A stretch of 64,000 nt of DNA from Marinobacter salarius (GCA_000831005.1 CP007152.1:1116001-1180000); one strand, 5' to 3'. Counted from the stretch's first letter, positions 52,260-62,027 are shown. Notes: generated by a model from the letters alone, not told the origin. Made by a program: numbers and translations.

Positions 52260-53132
52260 TCAGGCTGTGTCCAGGAAATCGTTGAGATACCCGGCGACGG
52301 CTTCGGGTTGCTCTTCCTGCAGGAAGTGGCCAGCCTCCACCTCCTTCACTCGCAGGTCTGCGAAGCATTCCTCAATATGATTGAGGTACTCCGGAATGAT
52401 CACCTTGTCCTTGTTGCCGTAGATATACAGGGCGGGCATGGGCCACGTATGGTCTGCCGTGGTGGCCCAGCGTTTGGCGTCTTCGTGGAAGGTGCGGTAG
52501 TAATTGGAGCTGGTACCCGGCGTTCCCGGAATCCGGAAGGTGCGCACGTATTCGTCGAATGCGTCCCGTGGAAACGGGTCGCGGTTCCAGGTGCGCAGGA
52601 AATGCCCCAGCCAGGTCTCTTCGGCGCCCGGAATCATCGCTTCAGGCAGGCCTGGCGTCTGCATGAAGTGCTGATACCAGTAGGCTGCACCGCTGCTGGC
52701 GCGGACCTTCTCGATCACTTCCTGGTTGCCCTTGAGGTTGTTGATGATGGCGATGTTCATGATCACCAACCTTTGCACCCGGTCGGGAATGGCCAGTGCG
52801 ACTTCCTGGGCGACGATGCCGCCCCAGTCGTGGCCCACCAGCTGAAACTCGTCAATACCAAGCTGGTCCAGCAGGCTGATCACATCCTGTGCCATTTCCT
52901 GCTTGCGGTAGTGTTCGATGTCCGGGCTGCGTTCACTGTCGCCCAGTCCTCTCAGGTCGGGGGCGATGATGCGAAAACCCGCCTTCAGATACGCTGCCAC
53001 GTGCTCCCAGCAGTAGGAGCTCTCCGGCCAGCCGTGGATCATCACCAACGCCTTGCCACCGGGTGCCCCGCCTTCTCGCCAGGCGAAGCGTCCCCGGGGC
53101 GTTTGTCGCTGTTTTGGTTCAGACAGGTGCAT
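52260..53132 (-). CDS. Alpha/beta hydrolase, epoxide hydrolase-like
   Basis: The 290-residue protein has HGWPESSYCWEHV (oxyanion loop, about 32-44), the nucleophile aspartate in VGHDWGG (about 100-106) and a catalytic histidine in EAGHFLQEEQPE near the end. HGWP plus Asp is typical of epoxide hydrolases and fluoroacetate or haloalkane dehalogenases; the first is more likely. ATG 53132 is chosen over the upstream extension because relatives start there. Confidence 0.85.
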   Translation of the reverse strand: MHLSEPKQRQTPRGRFAWREGGAPGGKALVMIHGWPESSYCWEHVAAYLKAGFRIIAPDLRGLGDSERSPDIEHYRKQEMAQDVISLLDQLGIDEFQLVGHDWGGIVAQEVALAIPDRVQRLVIMNIAIINNLKGNQEVIEKVRASSGAAYWYQHFMQTPGLPEAMIPGAEETWLGHFLRTWNRDPFPRDAFDEYVRTFRIPGTPGTSSNYYRTFHEDAKRWATTADHTWPMPALYIYGNKDKVIIPEYLNHIEECFADLRVKEVEAGHFLQEEQPEAVAGYLNDFLDTA

Positions 53133-53198
53133 GGCTGGGCTCCGTGAATGCGAATGGTACTGCTGCCAGACCATAAACGGACTGACGCAATCGCGCAA

Positions 53199-54107
53199 TC
53201 AGAGGGTGTCCACCGGCCTGCCCAGATCCCGAAGCACCGTGTCCACAACCATGGGGCTCCATAGCAGGCGGTGGTGGCCCAGGCCACGGGTGCGGAGCAC
53301 GTTGGCGTTTTCCCAGTTGTTGAAAACCCGTTCGCTTTCGTCTGGCGAGATGGAGGTGTCATCGTCATCAATGACCATCAAGCCCCGCTGGGTGAGGGTC
53401 CGTGACAGGGCTTCCAGGTCCAGTTGCTCCCAGACGGATTTGCCGAAACGCTCCTCCATCAATTGCAGATGCACCGCCAGAACGTCCTGGCTCAGGCCGA
53501 GTTGACGGCCCAGGTTATCCATCACCGCCGTGAGGCTGACAGGGGGCGCCAGCATGACCAGATAATCAGGCTTAAGGCCGTCCGCGATTGCGCGGGCAGC
53601 GGCAATGCAGCCAATGGAATGGGCCAGCACCCCGTGGACCCGGCCGACGCTGGCCGCCACCCTGGCAACGACTTCGGCCATTTCGAACAGGTTGGTGCTC
53701 TCGCCCTGGGCACGGCCGTGGGCGGGGGCGTCGAACAGCACCACGCGATAGCCGGCTTCCACCAGCGGGTTGACCCAGGCGCCGAACTGGATGCCGGCAC
53801 CGGCCCAGCCGTGAACGCCCAGAATCACAGGCCCCTGGCCCCAGGAATACACCGGAATGGTCCGGGCGCCGTGCTGCAGCTGGGTATAGCTGTCAGCATT
53901 GTCCAGCAGGTATTCATAGCGGGATGGCATGGGCAGGCGCGAGGGCCTGAACGCCATGCGGTTAACCAGCCGGCCGGCTTTCTCAGGGGCCATTCGACCG
54001 TAGAGTTGAAGTGCCAGGCGGATGGGCGAAAACCCCTTCGGGCCTTCAACCTTGTGGGTTGTCGGTCGCTCGAAGATCACTGATTGAGTGTTCAGTTGTG
54101 AGGTCAT
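53199..54107 (-). CDS. Alpha/beta hydrolase, probable esterase
   Basis: The 302-residue protein has VHGWAGAG (oxyanion loop, about 98-105), the nucleophile serine in AHSIGC (about 165), and a C-terminal GLGHHRLL with the likely catalytic histidine. It has no signal peptide. It lies upstream of the epoxide-hydrolase-like gene in the same direction, and divergent from a GlxA-type regulator; a shared regulon is possible. Substrate unknown. Confidence 0.8.
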   Translation of the reverse strand: MTSQLNTQSVIFERPTTHKVEGPKGFSPIRLALQLYGRMAPEKAGRLVNRMAFRPSRLPMPSRYEYLLDNADSYTQLQHGARTIPVYSWGQGPVILGVHGWAGAGIQFGAWVNPLVEAGYRVVLFDAPAHGRAQGESTNLFEMAEVVARVAASVGRVHGVLAHSIGCIAAARAIADGLKPDYLVMLAPPVSLTAVMDNLGRQLGLSQDVLAVHLQLMEERFGKSVWEQLDLEALSRTLTQRGLMVIDDDDTSISPDESERVFNNWENANVLRTRGLGHHRLLWSPMVVDTVLRDLGRPVDTL

Positions 54108-54217
54108 GGTGAAAGTCCTTCTTCCAGTGGTAGTGGATGACAGGTTCAGGTTAGGGCTTGCGGGTTGCCAGCAGGAGTGTCATATTTGACATATAAAGTG
54201 CTGAAAGGGCCATTTCC

Positions 54218-55222
54218 ATGTTCAATGTTGCCATTGTTGCCTTTCCCAACTGCCATGCCTCCGGTGTGCACGGCATCATGGATTTCTTCACCGTTGCCAA
54301 CTTCTGCGGCCGCGCTCCGGCTGGCCGCAGCGAGCCCCTGTTTAATTGCCAGGTGGTGACGGTGGACGACCAGCCAGTCCGCGGGTACAGCGGTGCGGTG
54401 GTGACGCCAACCTGCAAGCGTGGGGATTTCGAGCCGGACCTGATCGTGGTGGGCTCCTCGGTGGAAGCCGCCGTGGGCGCGGAACGGCTGGAGAAGACGC
54501 TCGCACCCTCAAGACCGCTTTACGGCTGGTTGCGGGAAGGCCTGGAGAGGGGCGCCGTGCTGGCGAGCGTCTGCACCGGCAGTTTCGTACTGGCGGAGGC
54601 GGGTTTGCTGGACGACCAGGTTGCCACCACCCACTGGCGGGCAGCGCCGCTGTTCCGTGCCCGCTATCCGCACCTGCGCCTGGAGGAAGACCAGTTGCTG
54701 GTGGATAACGGCCGCATCATCTGTGCCGGCGGCGCCACTGCGTTTGTGGATCTGTGTAGTTACCTGGTGGAGCGCTTCTCGTCACCGGCGGTTGCCCTGG
54801 CCTGCAGCAAGATGCTGGTGCTGGACGGCCGCCGGGCGGAGCAAACGCCCTACATGGCCTTCTACAGCCAGAAAGCCCATCAGGATGACGCTATCCGCAA
54901 GGCACAGTCCTGGCTTGAACAGCACTACGCCGATGCACTGACCATCGACGAAGTGGCTGCCGTAGCGGGCCTCGGCACCCGCACCTTCAAGCGTCGTTTC
55001 AAGGAAGCCACTGGCGAAACCCCGATCGGCTACCTGCAGCATCTGCGGATCGAGGCGGCCAAGCACCTGCTGGAATCCAGCCGCGAACAGACTGCACGCA
55101 TCATCTGGAGTGTGGGTTACGAAGATGCCAGTTCGTTCCGGAGGCTGTTTAAACGCACGGTAGGCTGTACCATGGAGCAATACCGCAAGCGTTTCAGCTA
55201 TGTATCCCCAAAAGTGGCCTGA
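54218..55222 (+). CDS. GlxA-family AraC-type transcriptional regulator
   Basis: The 334-residue protein has an N-terminal DJ-1/PfpI-like domain (1-200), including [16 protein letters not shown] and TTHWR, and a C-terminal AraC DNA-binding domain (about 230-325) with two HTHs ([20 protein letters not shown] and [20 protein letters not shown]). The cysteine in VCTGS is in the usual place of this fold, but catalysis is not expected. It is divergent from the hydrolase genes at 52-54 kb and may control them. Confidence 0.88.
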   Translation: MFNVAIVAFPNCHASGVHGIMDFFTVANFCGRAPAGRSEPLFNCQVVTVDDQPVRGYSGAVVTPTCKRGDFEPDLIVVGSSVEAAVGAERLEKTLAPSRPLYGWLREGLERGAVLASVCTGSFVLAEAGLLDDQVATTHWRAAPLFRARYPHLRLEEDQLLVDNGRIICAGGATAFVDLCSYLVERFSSPAVALACSKMLVLDGRRAEQTPYMAFYSQKAHQDDAIRKAQSWLEQHYADALTIDEVAAVAGLGTRTFKRRFKEATGETPIGYLQHLRIEAAKHLLESSREQTARIIWSVGYEDASSFRRLFKRTVGCTMEQYRKRFSYVSPKVA

Positions 55223-55257
55223 TGCCCCGACGATCCCCGACCGAAGACAGGACTCCC

Positions 55258-56205
55258 ATGCCCGGCAAAAACTCCACCCGCCTCAACAAATACATCAGCG
55301 AGAGTGGCATGTGTTCCCGGCGGGAGGCCGACCGCTATATCGAGAACGGCAACGTTGCCATTAATGGCAAGGCGGCCCAGGTGGGCGATCAGGTGCTGCC
55401 CGGCGACAAGGTCACGGTGAACGGCCAGTTGATCGAGCCGCGAGACGAAGAGGACCTGATCTTTATCGCCCTCAACAAGCCCGTGGGCGTGGTCAGCACC
55501 ACCGACCCGGCGGAGCGCCGTAACATCGTCAACCATGTGGGCCATGGTGAGCGGATCTTCCCCATTGGCCGACTGGACAAGGACTCCCAGGGGCTGATTT
55601 TCCTCACCAGCAATGGCGATCTGGTGAACAAAATCCTGCGCGCGGGCAACAACCACGAGAAGGAATACCTGGTCACCGTCAACAAGCCGGTGACCGCAGA
55701 ATTCGTGCAGGGTATGAGCGCCGGGGTACCGATACTGGGCACGGTCACCAAACGCTGCCAGGTCGAAAAGGTGTCCCGTTTCGTGTTCCGTATTACCCTG
55801 GTTCAGGGTCTGAACCGACAGATTCGTCGCATGTGCGAGTTCTTTGATTACGAGGTCACGAAGCTCGAGCGTGTGCGCATCATGAATATCAGCCTCAAAG
55901 GACTATCAGTCGGAGAGTGGCGGGATCTGGGGCCGAAGGAGCTGGCCGGGTTGTTTGACATGATCCGCGATTCGTCCTCGGAAGTGAGCTCCGATACCCG
56001 TAGCGAAACGAAAAAGCCGGCGAGCAAGCGGCCTGGCAAAAAGCCCGGGACATCGCCATCGGGACCGCGTGGAAAGGGCGCAAAGGCAGGACAGTCCGGT
56101 AGGCCAGGAAAGCCCGCTGGAAAACACGGCAAACCCTCGCGCCCGGGAAAACCCGGCAAGCCAGGAAAGCCACGCAAACCCAGGCAAAGCAGCGTTAAGC
56201 GCTAG
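55258..56205 (+). CDS. rluF: 23S rRNA pseudouridine synthase RluF-like, with long basic tail
   Basis: The 315-residue protein has an N-terminal S4 RNA-binding domain ([21 protein letters not shown], 7-27), the catalytic aspartate in [20 protein letters not shown] (about 107), and [17 protein letters not shown] near 190. E. coli RluF modifies U2604 of 23S rRNA. The last 75 residues are a lysine- and glycine-rich tail with [13 protein letters not shown] repeats. ATG 55258 has AGGA upstream; the ATG at 55222 overlaps the preceding stop (TGATG) but has no ribosome site. Confidence 0.88.
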   Translation: MPGKNSTRLNKYISESGMCSRREADRYIENGNVAINGKAAQVGDQVLPGDKVTVNGQLIEPRDEEDLIFIALNKPVGVVSTTDPAERRNIVNHVGHGERIFPIGRLDKDSQGLIFLTSNGDLVNKILRAGNNHEKEYLVTVNKPVTAEFVQGMSAGVPILGTVTKRCQVEKVSRFVFRITLVQGLNRQIRRMCEFFDYEVTKLERVRIMNISLKGLSVGEWRDLGPKELAGLFDMIRDSSSEVSSDTRSETKKPASKRPGKKPGTSPSGPRGKGAKAGQSGRPGKPAGKHGKPSRPGKPGKPGKPRKPRQSSVKR

Positions 56206-56284
56206 GATACGTTCACTTCCGTACGGCACGAAGGCGCCACTGTCGCTATGCTATACCGTTTTTACCCCTGACCGGATATTCTGA

Positions 56285-56917
56285 ATGTTTGAAGCGTTTA
56301 TCAGTACCTACATCAGCAGCACGATCCGCTTTATGTTCCTGCTGGCGCCGTTTTTCGTGGTCACTATGTTTCTGGCGTTAACCCGGGGGCTGCCGGCGTC
56401 TGAAAAGCGTTCGATCATCCGCCGTTCCACCGTATCCGCAATGATTCTGGGGTTGGTACTGTTCTTTGCCGGGCCACTGCTGTTCAGTGCCATTGGCATT
56501 ACCCTGAACTCGTTCCGGATCGGTGCCGGCAGCCTGCTGTTCCTGACCGCCATCAGCCTGGTCACCAGTGGTACCCGCAACCACGCCACGGGGTTGCCGG
56601 ATGAAGACCGCGATGACATTGCCGTGGTGCCACTGGCCATTCCGGTGATGATTGGCCCCGCCACCATCGGTGCGATCCTGGTTTACGGTGCCGAGCTGAA
56701 CGCTGTGCCGGAAGTGGCCGGAGGGCTTCTGGGGCTGGTGTCGGGGCTGGTTATCCTGGCGGTTCTACTGCACTTGTCCGGATACCTGGAAAAGGCGCTG
56801 GGTAAGACCGGGCTGAACATACTCTCCAAGATCAGCGGCCTGATTCTGTCTGCCATGGCGGCGGAAATTGTATTAACGGGCATCGCTGGATTTATTGCTT
56901 CCACGTCGGCCTCCTGA
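56285..56917 (+). CDS. MarC-family integral membrane protein
   Basis: The 210-residue protein has six hydrophobic helices and MarC landmarks: a first helix with LLAPFFVVTMFLALTRG, then FRIGAGSLLFLTAISLV and VVPLAIPVMIGPATIGAIL. Members were once linked to antibiotic resistance but their function remains unknown. Its TGA overlaps the next ATG (TGATG at 56915-56919), so translation of the two is coupled. Confidence 0.88.
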   Translation: MFEAFISTYISSTIRFMFLLAPFFVVTMFLALTRGLPASEKRSIIRRSTVSAMILGLVLFFAGPLLFSAIGITLNSFRIGAGSLLFLTAISLVTSGTRNHATGLPDEDRDDIAVVPLAIPVMIGPATIGAILVYGAELNAVPEVAGGLLGLVSGLVILAVLLHLSGYLEKALGKTGLNILSKISGLILSAMAAEIVLTGIAGFIASTSAS

Positions 56918-57471
56918 TGTCTTTCGATACCGTAGCGCACAATCGCAGTCGCCAGCAGTTTGACGGAGTGTCCTCCGTGTGGCTGTTCGGCTATGGCTCG
57001 CTGATCTACAAGGTGGACTTCCCCTTCCTTGAGCAGCAGCCGGCGACGATTGAAGGCTGGGCCCGGCGTTTCTGGCAGGGCTCCCATGATCATCGCGGTA
57101 CTCCGGAGGCTCCCGGGCGTGTGGTCACGCTGGTTAGCCAGCCTGGTGCGACATGCAAGGGCATGGCCTATCGGGTATCACCGGACGTGTTTGAGCACCT
57201 GGATGTACGTGAGAAGAACGGCTACCTGCGCTTCAGCACGACCATGACATTTGATGACGGTAGCAATGCGGAAGGCCTTGTTTATATTGCCACCGAGGAC
57301 AACGCCGCTTTTCTGGGGCCCGCTTCGACGCTCGACATCGCCAGCCAGATTGCGCGTTCGTCCGGGCCGAGTGGCCCTAACAGCGAGTATCTGCTGAAGC
57401 TGGCGGACGCTTTGCGTACGCTGGGTGATCATGATCCCCACGTGTTTGAGCTGGAATCCCACCTGCGTTGA
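56917..57471 (+). CDS. ChaC-like gamma-glutamylcyclotransferase
   Basis: The 184-residue protein starts its domain with the substrate loop VWLFGYGSLIYK (21-32), followed by RRFWQGSHDHRGTPEAPGRVVTL and the catalytic glutamate in LDVREKNGYLR. ChaC enzymes release 5-oxoproline from glutathione or gamma-glutamyl peptides in the cytosol. It is translationally coupled to marC. Confidence 0.87.
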   Translation: MSFDTVAHNRSRQQFDGVSSVWLFGYGSLIYKVDFPFLEQQPATIEGWARRFWQGSHDHRGTPEAPGRVVTLVSQPGATCKGMAYRVSPDVFEHLDVREKNGYLRFSTTMTFDDGSNAEGLVYIATEDNAAFLGPASTLDIASQIARSSGPSGPNSEYLLKLADALRTLGDHDPHVFELESHLR

Positions 57472-57654
57472 TTCTGTCGTGACGGTCAGCCGGCCACGGC
57501 AACTGTAAAGACTGTCCGCGCCTGCGTAAAAGAAGTGCAAAGCCGCCGCCGATCGCCTGACTTTCCCCGGAAGTTCCGTACTCTGAAATTAGGGAGCAGC
57601 CACAGAGTGTTCGTGGATGCTAATCCGGGATCTGAAAAGATCGGGAGAAGAACG

Positions 57655-58088
57655 ATGAAAGCATTTCTGATTGGCAGTTGTCTTGTTGGCCTGATAATGG
57701 CCACCAGCCGGCTGTGGCAGATTCTGACAGGCGGGAGAACCACAGGGCAGGGTTCCACCAGAAAGTGGACCACGACAGGGGCATACCCCACCACAAGAAG
57801 CTTCTGTCATCCCGGCACCGCGATGCGGATGCACACCACGGCCACCGGGATCGCAAGTATGGCTGGAAAAACAAGGCTCACAACCGACACAAACACGGTT
57901 GGAAGCATAAGAAGTACCACCAGAAAAGGCATGGTTACCAGGGCCACAAGCGCCATTGGAACAAACACCGTCACCATTACCGGGATGATCGTGGCACCCG
58001 TTTCCGGTTCTACTACAACAACGGCACCTACCCTATGGAGTATCAGGTGCTGCAGGGCGCTCAGCTACTGATTGACGTAACTCGTTGA
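57655..58088 (+). CDS. Histidine-rich exported protein (one frameshift)
   Basis: Corrected, 144 residues. A signal peptide (MKAFLIGSCLVGLIMATSPAVA would be cleaved after AVA) is followed by a mature chain with about 20 histidines plus many Lys and Arg, for example KAHNRHKHGWKHKKYHQ. The last 40 residues (RFRFYYNNGTYPMEYQV) look folded and recall RcnB-like periplasmic proteins. The break near 57708 lies in the signal peptide and needs one C. GGGAG precedes ATG 57655. Metal binding is likely by composition; the metal is unknown. Confidence 0.6.
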
Positions 58089-58966
58089 TTGCTTGGGTTA
58101 AAGCCTCTCGCCGGCGCCTGTGAACGGCGCCGGCTCTTCAGTCCAATCATTATCAGCGGCACGACGATCATGGTGCTGCCAGCCAGGAACCAGAGGTCCG
58201 GCACTTCGGAGAACCAGACCCAGCCAATGCCGACTGCCCAGATCAGGCCGGTGTATTCGGCGCTGGTCACCTGGTTGGCATCCACCTGCTGGTAGGCCAG
58301 CAACACGGTGATGTTGTAGCCCAGAATAAACAGGGCAGATCCCAGTGCACTGATAAGTATGGAGCTGTCCCAGGCGGCGCCTTCCCATAAGGCCAGTGCG
58401 CCGGCGGCCGGGATGATCAGCGCGTAATTCAGGAACAGCTTGTGAACGGTGGACTGCTGCTTCGGCAGTTTACGAACCATGACGGCGTTGATGGCCAGTG
58501 CAAAGGCGGAGGCCAGTGCGGCGATGGCCGCCCAGTTGAATTCTACTGGCCGCAGGATAACGACGATGCCGCCAAATCCGCTGAAGACGGCAAAGACGCT
58601 CAGCGGGGTCAGCTTTTCCCGGAACAGCATGACGGACAGCACCATGACCAGGATGGGAGCTGCGTAGAACACGGCGTTGGCGGTGGCCAGCGGCAGATTG
58701 CCGAGGGCAACAACCATGCACAGGATGCCAGCCAGGTGTATGTGGGCCCGCACGGCGTGGACCTTGATACCGGAAAACAGGTGTTTCCGGTTGAGTTGGC
58801 CGGCCAGGGGCAGTAGCAGCAACAGGGTGATGACGCAGCGCAGGAAGGCAAACTGGAATACGGGGGCGCCGGGTTCCAGCAGTTTGATGAACACATCGCT
58901 GATCAATGCCATGGCGTTGCCGATCACCAGCAGAAGGATTGCACTGTTTACGGTTTTGCCTGACAT
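58061..58966 (-). CDS. EamA/DMT-family transporter
   Basis: The 301-residue protein has ten predicted helices in two EamA repeats. VFYAAPILVMVLSVMLFREKL and TSAEYTGLIWAVGIGWVWFSEVP are the conserved ends of each repeat. Exporters of this class move amino acids or metabolites. ATG 58966 has GAGGAG upstream. A hairpin element starts 43 bp before it. Its 3' end overlaps the convergent histidine-rich gene by 28 bases. Confidence 0.85.
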   Translation of the reverse strand: MSGKTVNSAILLLVIGNAMALISDVFIKLLEPGAPVFQFAFLRCVITLLLLLPLAGQLNRKHLFSGIKVHAVRAHIHLAGILCMVVALGNLPLATANAVFYAAPILVMVLSVMLFREKLTPLSVFAVFSGFGGIVVILRPVEFNWAAIAALASAFALAINAVMVRKLPKQQSTVHKLFLNYALIIPAAGALALWEGAAWDSSILISALGSALFILGYNITVLLAYQQVDANQVTSAEYTGLIWAVGIGWVWFSEVPDLWFLAGSTMIVVPLIMIGLKSRRRSQAPARGFNPSNQRVTSISS

Positions 58967-59008
58967 GATTTCGGCTCCTCTTGGTTTTGCTCCGACATCG
59001 GAGTTGTC

Positions 59009-59117
59009 GCCCTGCACACCACCCTTTCCAAAACACGCTCCTTCGGCACATTCATGTGACGCTTGGACTTCGCCATCCATGGCTCCGTACAGTTTTGGAA
59101 AGGGTGGTGTGCAGGGC
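59009..59117 (-). repeat. Variable-arm hairpin element, copy 4
   Basis: Perfect 26-bp arms at 59009-59034 and 59092-59117, inner ends CCAAAAC/GTTTTGG. On the minus strand the 57-nt core begins TGTACGGAGCCATGGATGGC and ends GAAGGAGCGT. First hairpin GCCA-TGGA-TGGC, second CACA-TGAA-TGTG. It lies between two divergent genes, just before the EamA gene. Confidence 0.87.
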
Positions 59118-59203
59118 TCCCTGAATCTTGTGATGGTGAGTCTAGTGGTGTATTACTATCCGATAAAATGATCTTTAATCACTTATCATTAGAAATTTAG
59201 ATA

Positions 59204-60151
59204 ATGAAGCTTCCACCTCTCAAAGCCCTACCCGTCTTCGAAGCCGTTGCCCGGCTGAACAGCTTTTCGCTGGCGGCGGAGGAGCTGGCGGTCAGTCAAA
59301 GTGCGGTCAGTCACCAGATCAAGCAGTTGGAAACTTATCTCGGTGAGAAACTGTTCTGGCGCAGTGGCCGCACTCTGACGTTGACCGACGAAGGCCGGCA
59401 GTATCTGGATGGCGTGGGGTCGGCGTTGTTGCAGATTGAACGGGTGAGTGAGCAGTTGCTGGGCCATGAGGAGTCGCGGTTACGGTTGTCGGTGTTCAGT
59501 TCATTTGCGGTGCGCTGGCTGGTGCCGCGGTTGCCGGATTTGCAGCGGGAGTATCCGCAACTGGATCTTTCCCTGGAGATGAGCAGTGAGAACCCGGTGC
59601 TGTCCGACCGGGTGGCGGACTGTTTTATCACCATCAAGCCGTCTTCCGCGGCATTCAGTTATGAGTTGCTGTATACCGAGCGGCTGTTTCCGGTGTGCAG
59701 CCAGGATTACTGGCAGCGCATCCGTCGGGAACTGGGGCGGGATTCAGAGGTTGAGGGAAGGGATGAGCCAGAGTTGTCGTCGGAGGAGGTGAGTCGCTTC
59801 CCACTGTTGTCCACCCACAGCATTTTCGACAAGGCGGCCGGTGACTGGGAAGCCTGGTATCGGGCGGTGGATCAGAAGATCCCCGGTACGGCGCGGATAC
59901 AGCACTTCAGCCACATGTTGCTGGCTCTGGAGGCGGCCCGTTTTCATCAGGGCATCGCGCTGACCAACGATTACATGCTGAGCACACGGCAGGATTCCGG
60001 GGACTTTGTCCGTTTGCCCAGTCACTCGGTGATGACGGGCGACAAGTTCTATTTCGCCTGGAAAACCAGCCGTCGGCGGGAGCGTGGGCTGCAGGTGTTG
60101 CGTCGCTGGCTGGTGGATGAGGCTATCCGCGGCGGCTTGCGGGGCGAGTAA
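59204..60151 (+). CDS. LysR-family regulator (GcvA-like)
   Basis: The 315-residue protein has a LysR HTH (LKALPVFEAVARLNSFSLAA, then SQSAVSHQIKQLE, 7-44) and an effector domain. LPPLKALPVFEAVAR-type starts and the later WYRAVD and FSHMLLALEAARFHQGIAL segments fit the GcvA subgroup. It is divergent from the EamA transporter, its likely target, and converges on livM. Confidence 0.86.
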   Translation: MKLPPLKALPVFEAVARLNSFSLAAEELAVSQSAVSHQIKQLETYLGEKLFWRSGRTLTLTDEGRQYLDGVGSALLQIERVSEQLLGHEESRLRLSVFSSFAVRWLVPRLPDLQREYPQLDLSLEMSSENPVLSDRVADCFITIKPSSAAFSYELLYTERLFPVCSQDYWQRIRRELGRDSEVEGRDEPELSSEEVSRFPLLSTHSIFDKAAGDWEAWYRAVDQKIPGTARIQHFSHMLLALEAARFHQGIALTNDYMLSTRQDSGDFVRLPSHSVMTGDKFYFAWKTSRRRERGLQVLRRWLVDEAIRGGLRGE

Positions 60152-60165
60152 CAAGCCCCGGCGGC

Positions 60166-61091
60166 CTATTTATCCGCTTTTTTCTTCAGCAGCCGATGCT
60201 GTATTTCACCGACGATACCGCGGCGGAATACCATCACGCAGACGACGAACACAGTCCCCAGGATCACCTGTACCCAGGAGCCGAATGCCGACAGTTCATG
60301 GCTGAGTGCGCCGACGGTAATCGCACCCAGTACTGGCCCGAATATGGTGCCAAGGCTCCCACCAGTGTCATCAGGATGACTTCCCCGGAGGTTTGCCAGT
60401 GCGCGTTGGTTAATGCCGCAAACTGGAATATCACGGCTTTTGTGGCACCGGCCGTTCCGGCGAGTGTGGCGGAAATGATAAACGCCAGTAGCTTGAAATG
60501 GTCGACGTCGTAACCGAGTGAGAGTGCTCTGGATTCGTTTTCCCGGATGGCCTGGAGGACCTCGCCAAAGGGGGAGTTGATGGTTCGGTGGATAATGGCG
60601 AAACCAATCAGGAATACCGCAAACACAAAGTAGTACATGGCGATTTCGTTGTTGAGGCTGATGAAACCGAAAAGCTCACCACGGGGAATGCCCTGCAGGC
60701 CGTTTTCGCCGCCGGTGAACGGCATCTGAAGCGCCAGAAAGTAGATGATCTGCGCCAGCGCCAGAGTCACCATGGCAAAGTAGATGCCCTGTCGGCGGAT
60801 GGCGAGGAAGCCGAATATCGTGCCGAGAATCAACGCAAACCCGGTGCCGGCAAGAATGCCGAATATCGGCCCGAATCCCCACTCTTTGGTCACATAACCG
60901 GTAATGTACGCGGCACCGCCGAAGAAGGCGGCGTGCCCGAATGACAACAGACCAGCGTAGCCGAGCAGCAGGTTGAAGGCGCAGGCGAAGAGCGCGAAGC
61001 ACAGCAGGTCCATCACAAAGACCGGGTAGGCATAGAAGGGCGCGCCAAGGCCGGCGACCAGCATGATGATAAACAGAACGCGGTTGATCAT
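60166..61091 (-). CDS. livM: Branched-chain amino-acid ABC transporter permease LivM (one frameshift)
   Basis: Corrected, 308 residues with eight or more helices. LLLGYAGLLSFGHAAFFGGAAY and the EAA-like loop RENESRALSLGYDV are typical. The break near 60356 needs one G (GGAGGCCTT) and joins LVGGLGTIFGPVLGAITVGAL. With LivH it forms the membrane channel for leucine, isoleucine and valine or related amino acids or amides. Confidence 0.88.
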
Positions 61092-61105
61092 GGCCTTACT
61101 TCTCC

Positions 61106-61988
61106 TTACCGAATAAGCCCGCAGCGGAACAGCAGCACCAGCACCATCAGGAAGAAGATCACGGTGCTGGCCGCTGGCGGGTAAAACACTTTGGTAAGGC
61201 CCTCAATCAAGCCCAGCGCAAGTCCGGATAGAATGGCGCCCATAATCGAGCCCATGCCGCCGATCACCACTACGGCAAACACGACGATGATCAGTCCGCT
61301 CCCATTAACGGGCTGACCGAGTAGATCGGCGCGGCCAGTACGCCTGCCAGGCCGGCGAGGCCGGCCCCGAAGGCAAAAGTGAGGGTGATCATCAGTGGCA
61401 CGTTCAGGCCAAATGCCTGGGTCAGGTCCGGGTTCTCGACACCGGCGCGCAGCCGTGAACCCAGCTTGGTGTGTTCGATGACGTACCAGGTGGCAAAACA
61501 GACCACCAGCGAGAAAATGATGGCGAACAGTCGGTAGGTCGGGAAGTACATGAACCCGAGGTTTACTACGCCACTGAGGCTCTCCGGTTGCCCGGGATAG
61601 GGTGTGCCGGAGACGTTGAAGTAGTTGGCAAACAGGCCCTGCAGGATCAGCGTGATACCGAACGTCAGCAGCAGGCCATAGATGTGGTCAAGGTCATAGA
61701 GACGCTTGAGCATGAAGCGTTCAATGGTCACCCCCAGAATACCGACGATCACGGGCGCCACCAGCAGTGACGCCCAGAATCCGATCTGAAGGCTGATACC
61801 GAACCACTGCTCCAGCAGAGAGTAGCCAATCAGTGCGATAAAGGCACCCAGCATGTACATGGCACCGTGGGCAAAGTTGATGATATTCAGCAGCCCGAAT
61901 ATCACCGCGAGCCCGAGACTCAACATGGCGTAGAACACACCCACATTCAGCCAAGCAGCGCCTGGGCCAGTATGACCTGCATCGACAC
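61106..61988 (-). CDS. livH: Branched-chain amino-acid ABC transporter permease LivH (two frameshifts)
   Basis: Corrected, 294 residues. GVFYAMLSLGLAVIFGLLNI and NFAHGAMYMLGAF are the usual start of LivH; IIVVFAVVVIGGMGSIMGAI is the usual end. Breaks near 61951 (GGCCTGAAT) and 61303 (GGGG run) each need one base. Start is probably GTG 61988 with GGGGAG upstream; ATG 61982 is the alternative. It ends 14 bp before livM. Confidence 0.87.
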
Positions 61989-62027
61989 GTTGGCTATCTC
62001 CCCTGAAGCAGTGGTTAATCGGTGTGG

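Noticed and set aside
38001..59117. Hairpin elements as integron attC sites
   Set aside because: They lack the R and L box pattern next to gene cassettes, no integrase is present, and the conserved part is the centre while attC sites conserve the ends.
38001..59117. Hairpin elements as ordinary rho-independent terminators or as IS ends
   Set aside because: None has a T tract after the stem, two lie between divergent genes, the central core is conserved while the stems are not, and no transposase gene or fixed terminal repeat is seen.
38001..59117. CRISPR-like array
   Set aside because: The four copies are far apart, in both orientations, and there are no regular spacers or cas genes.
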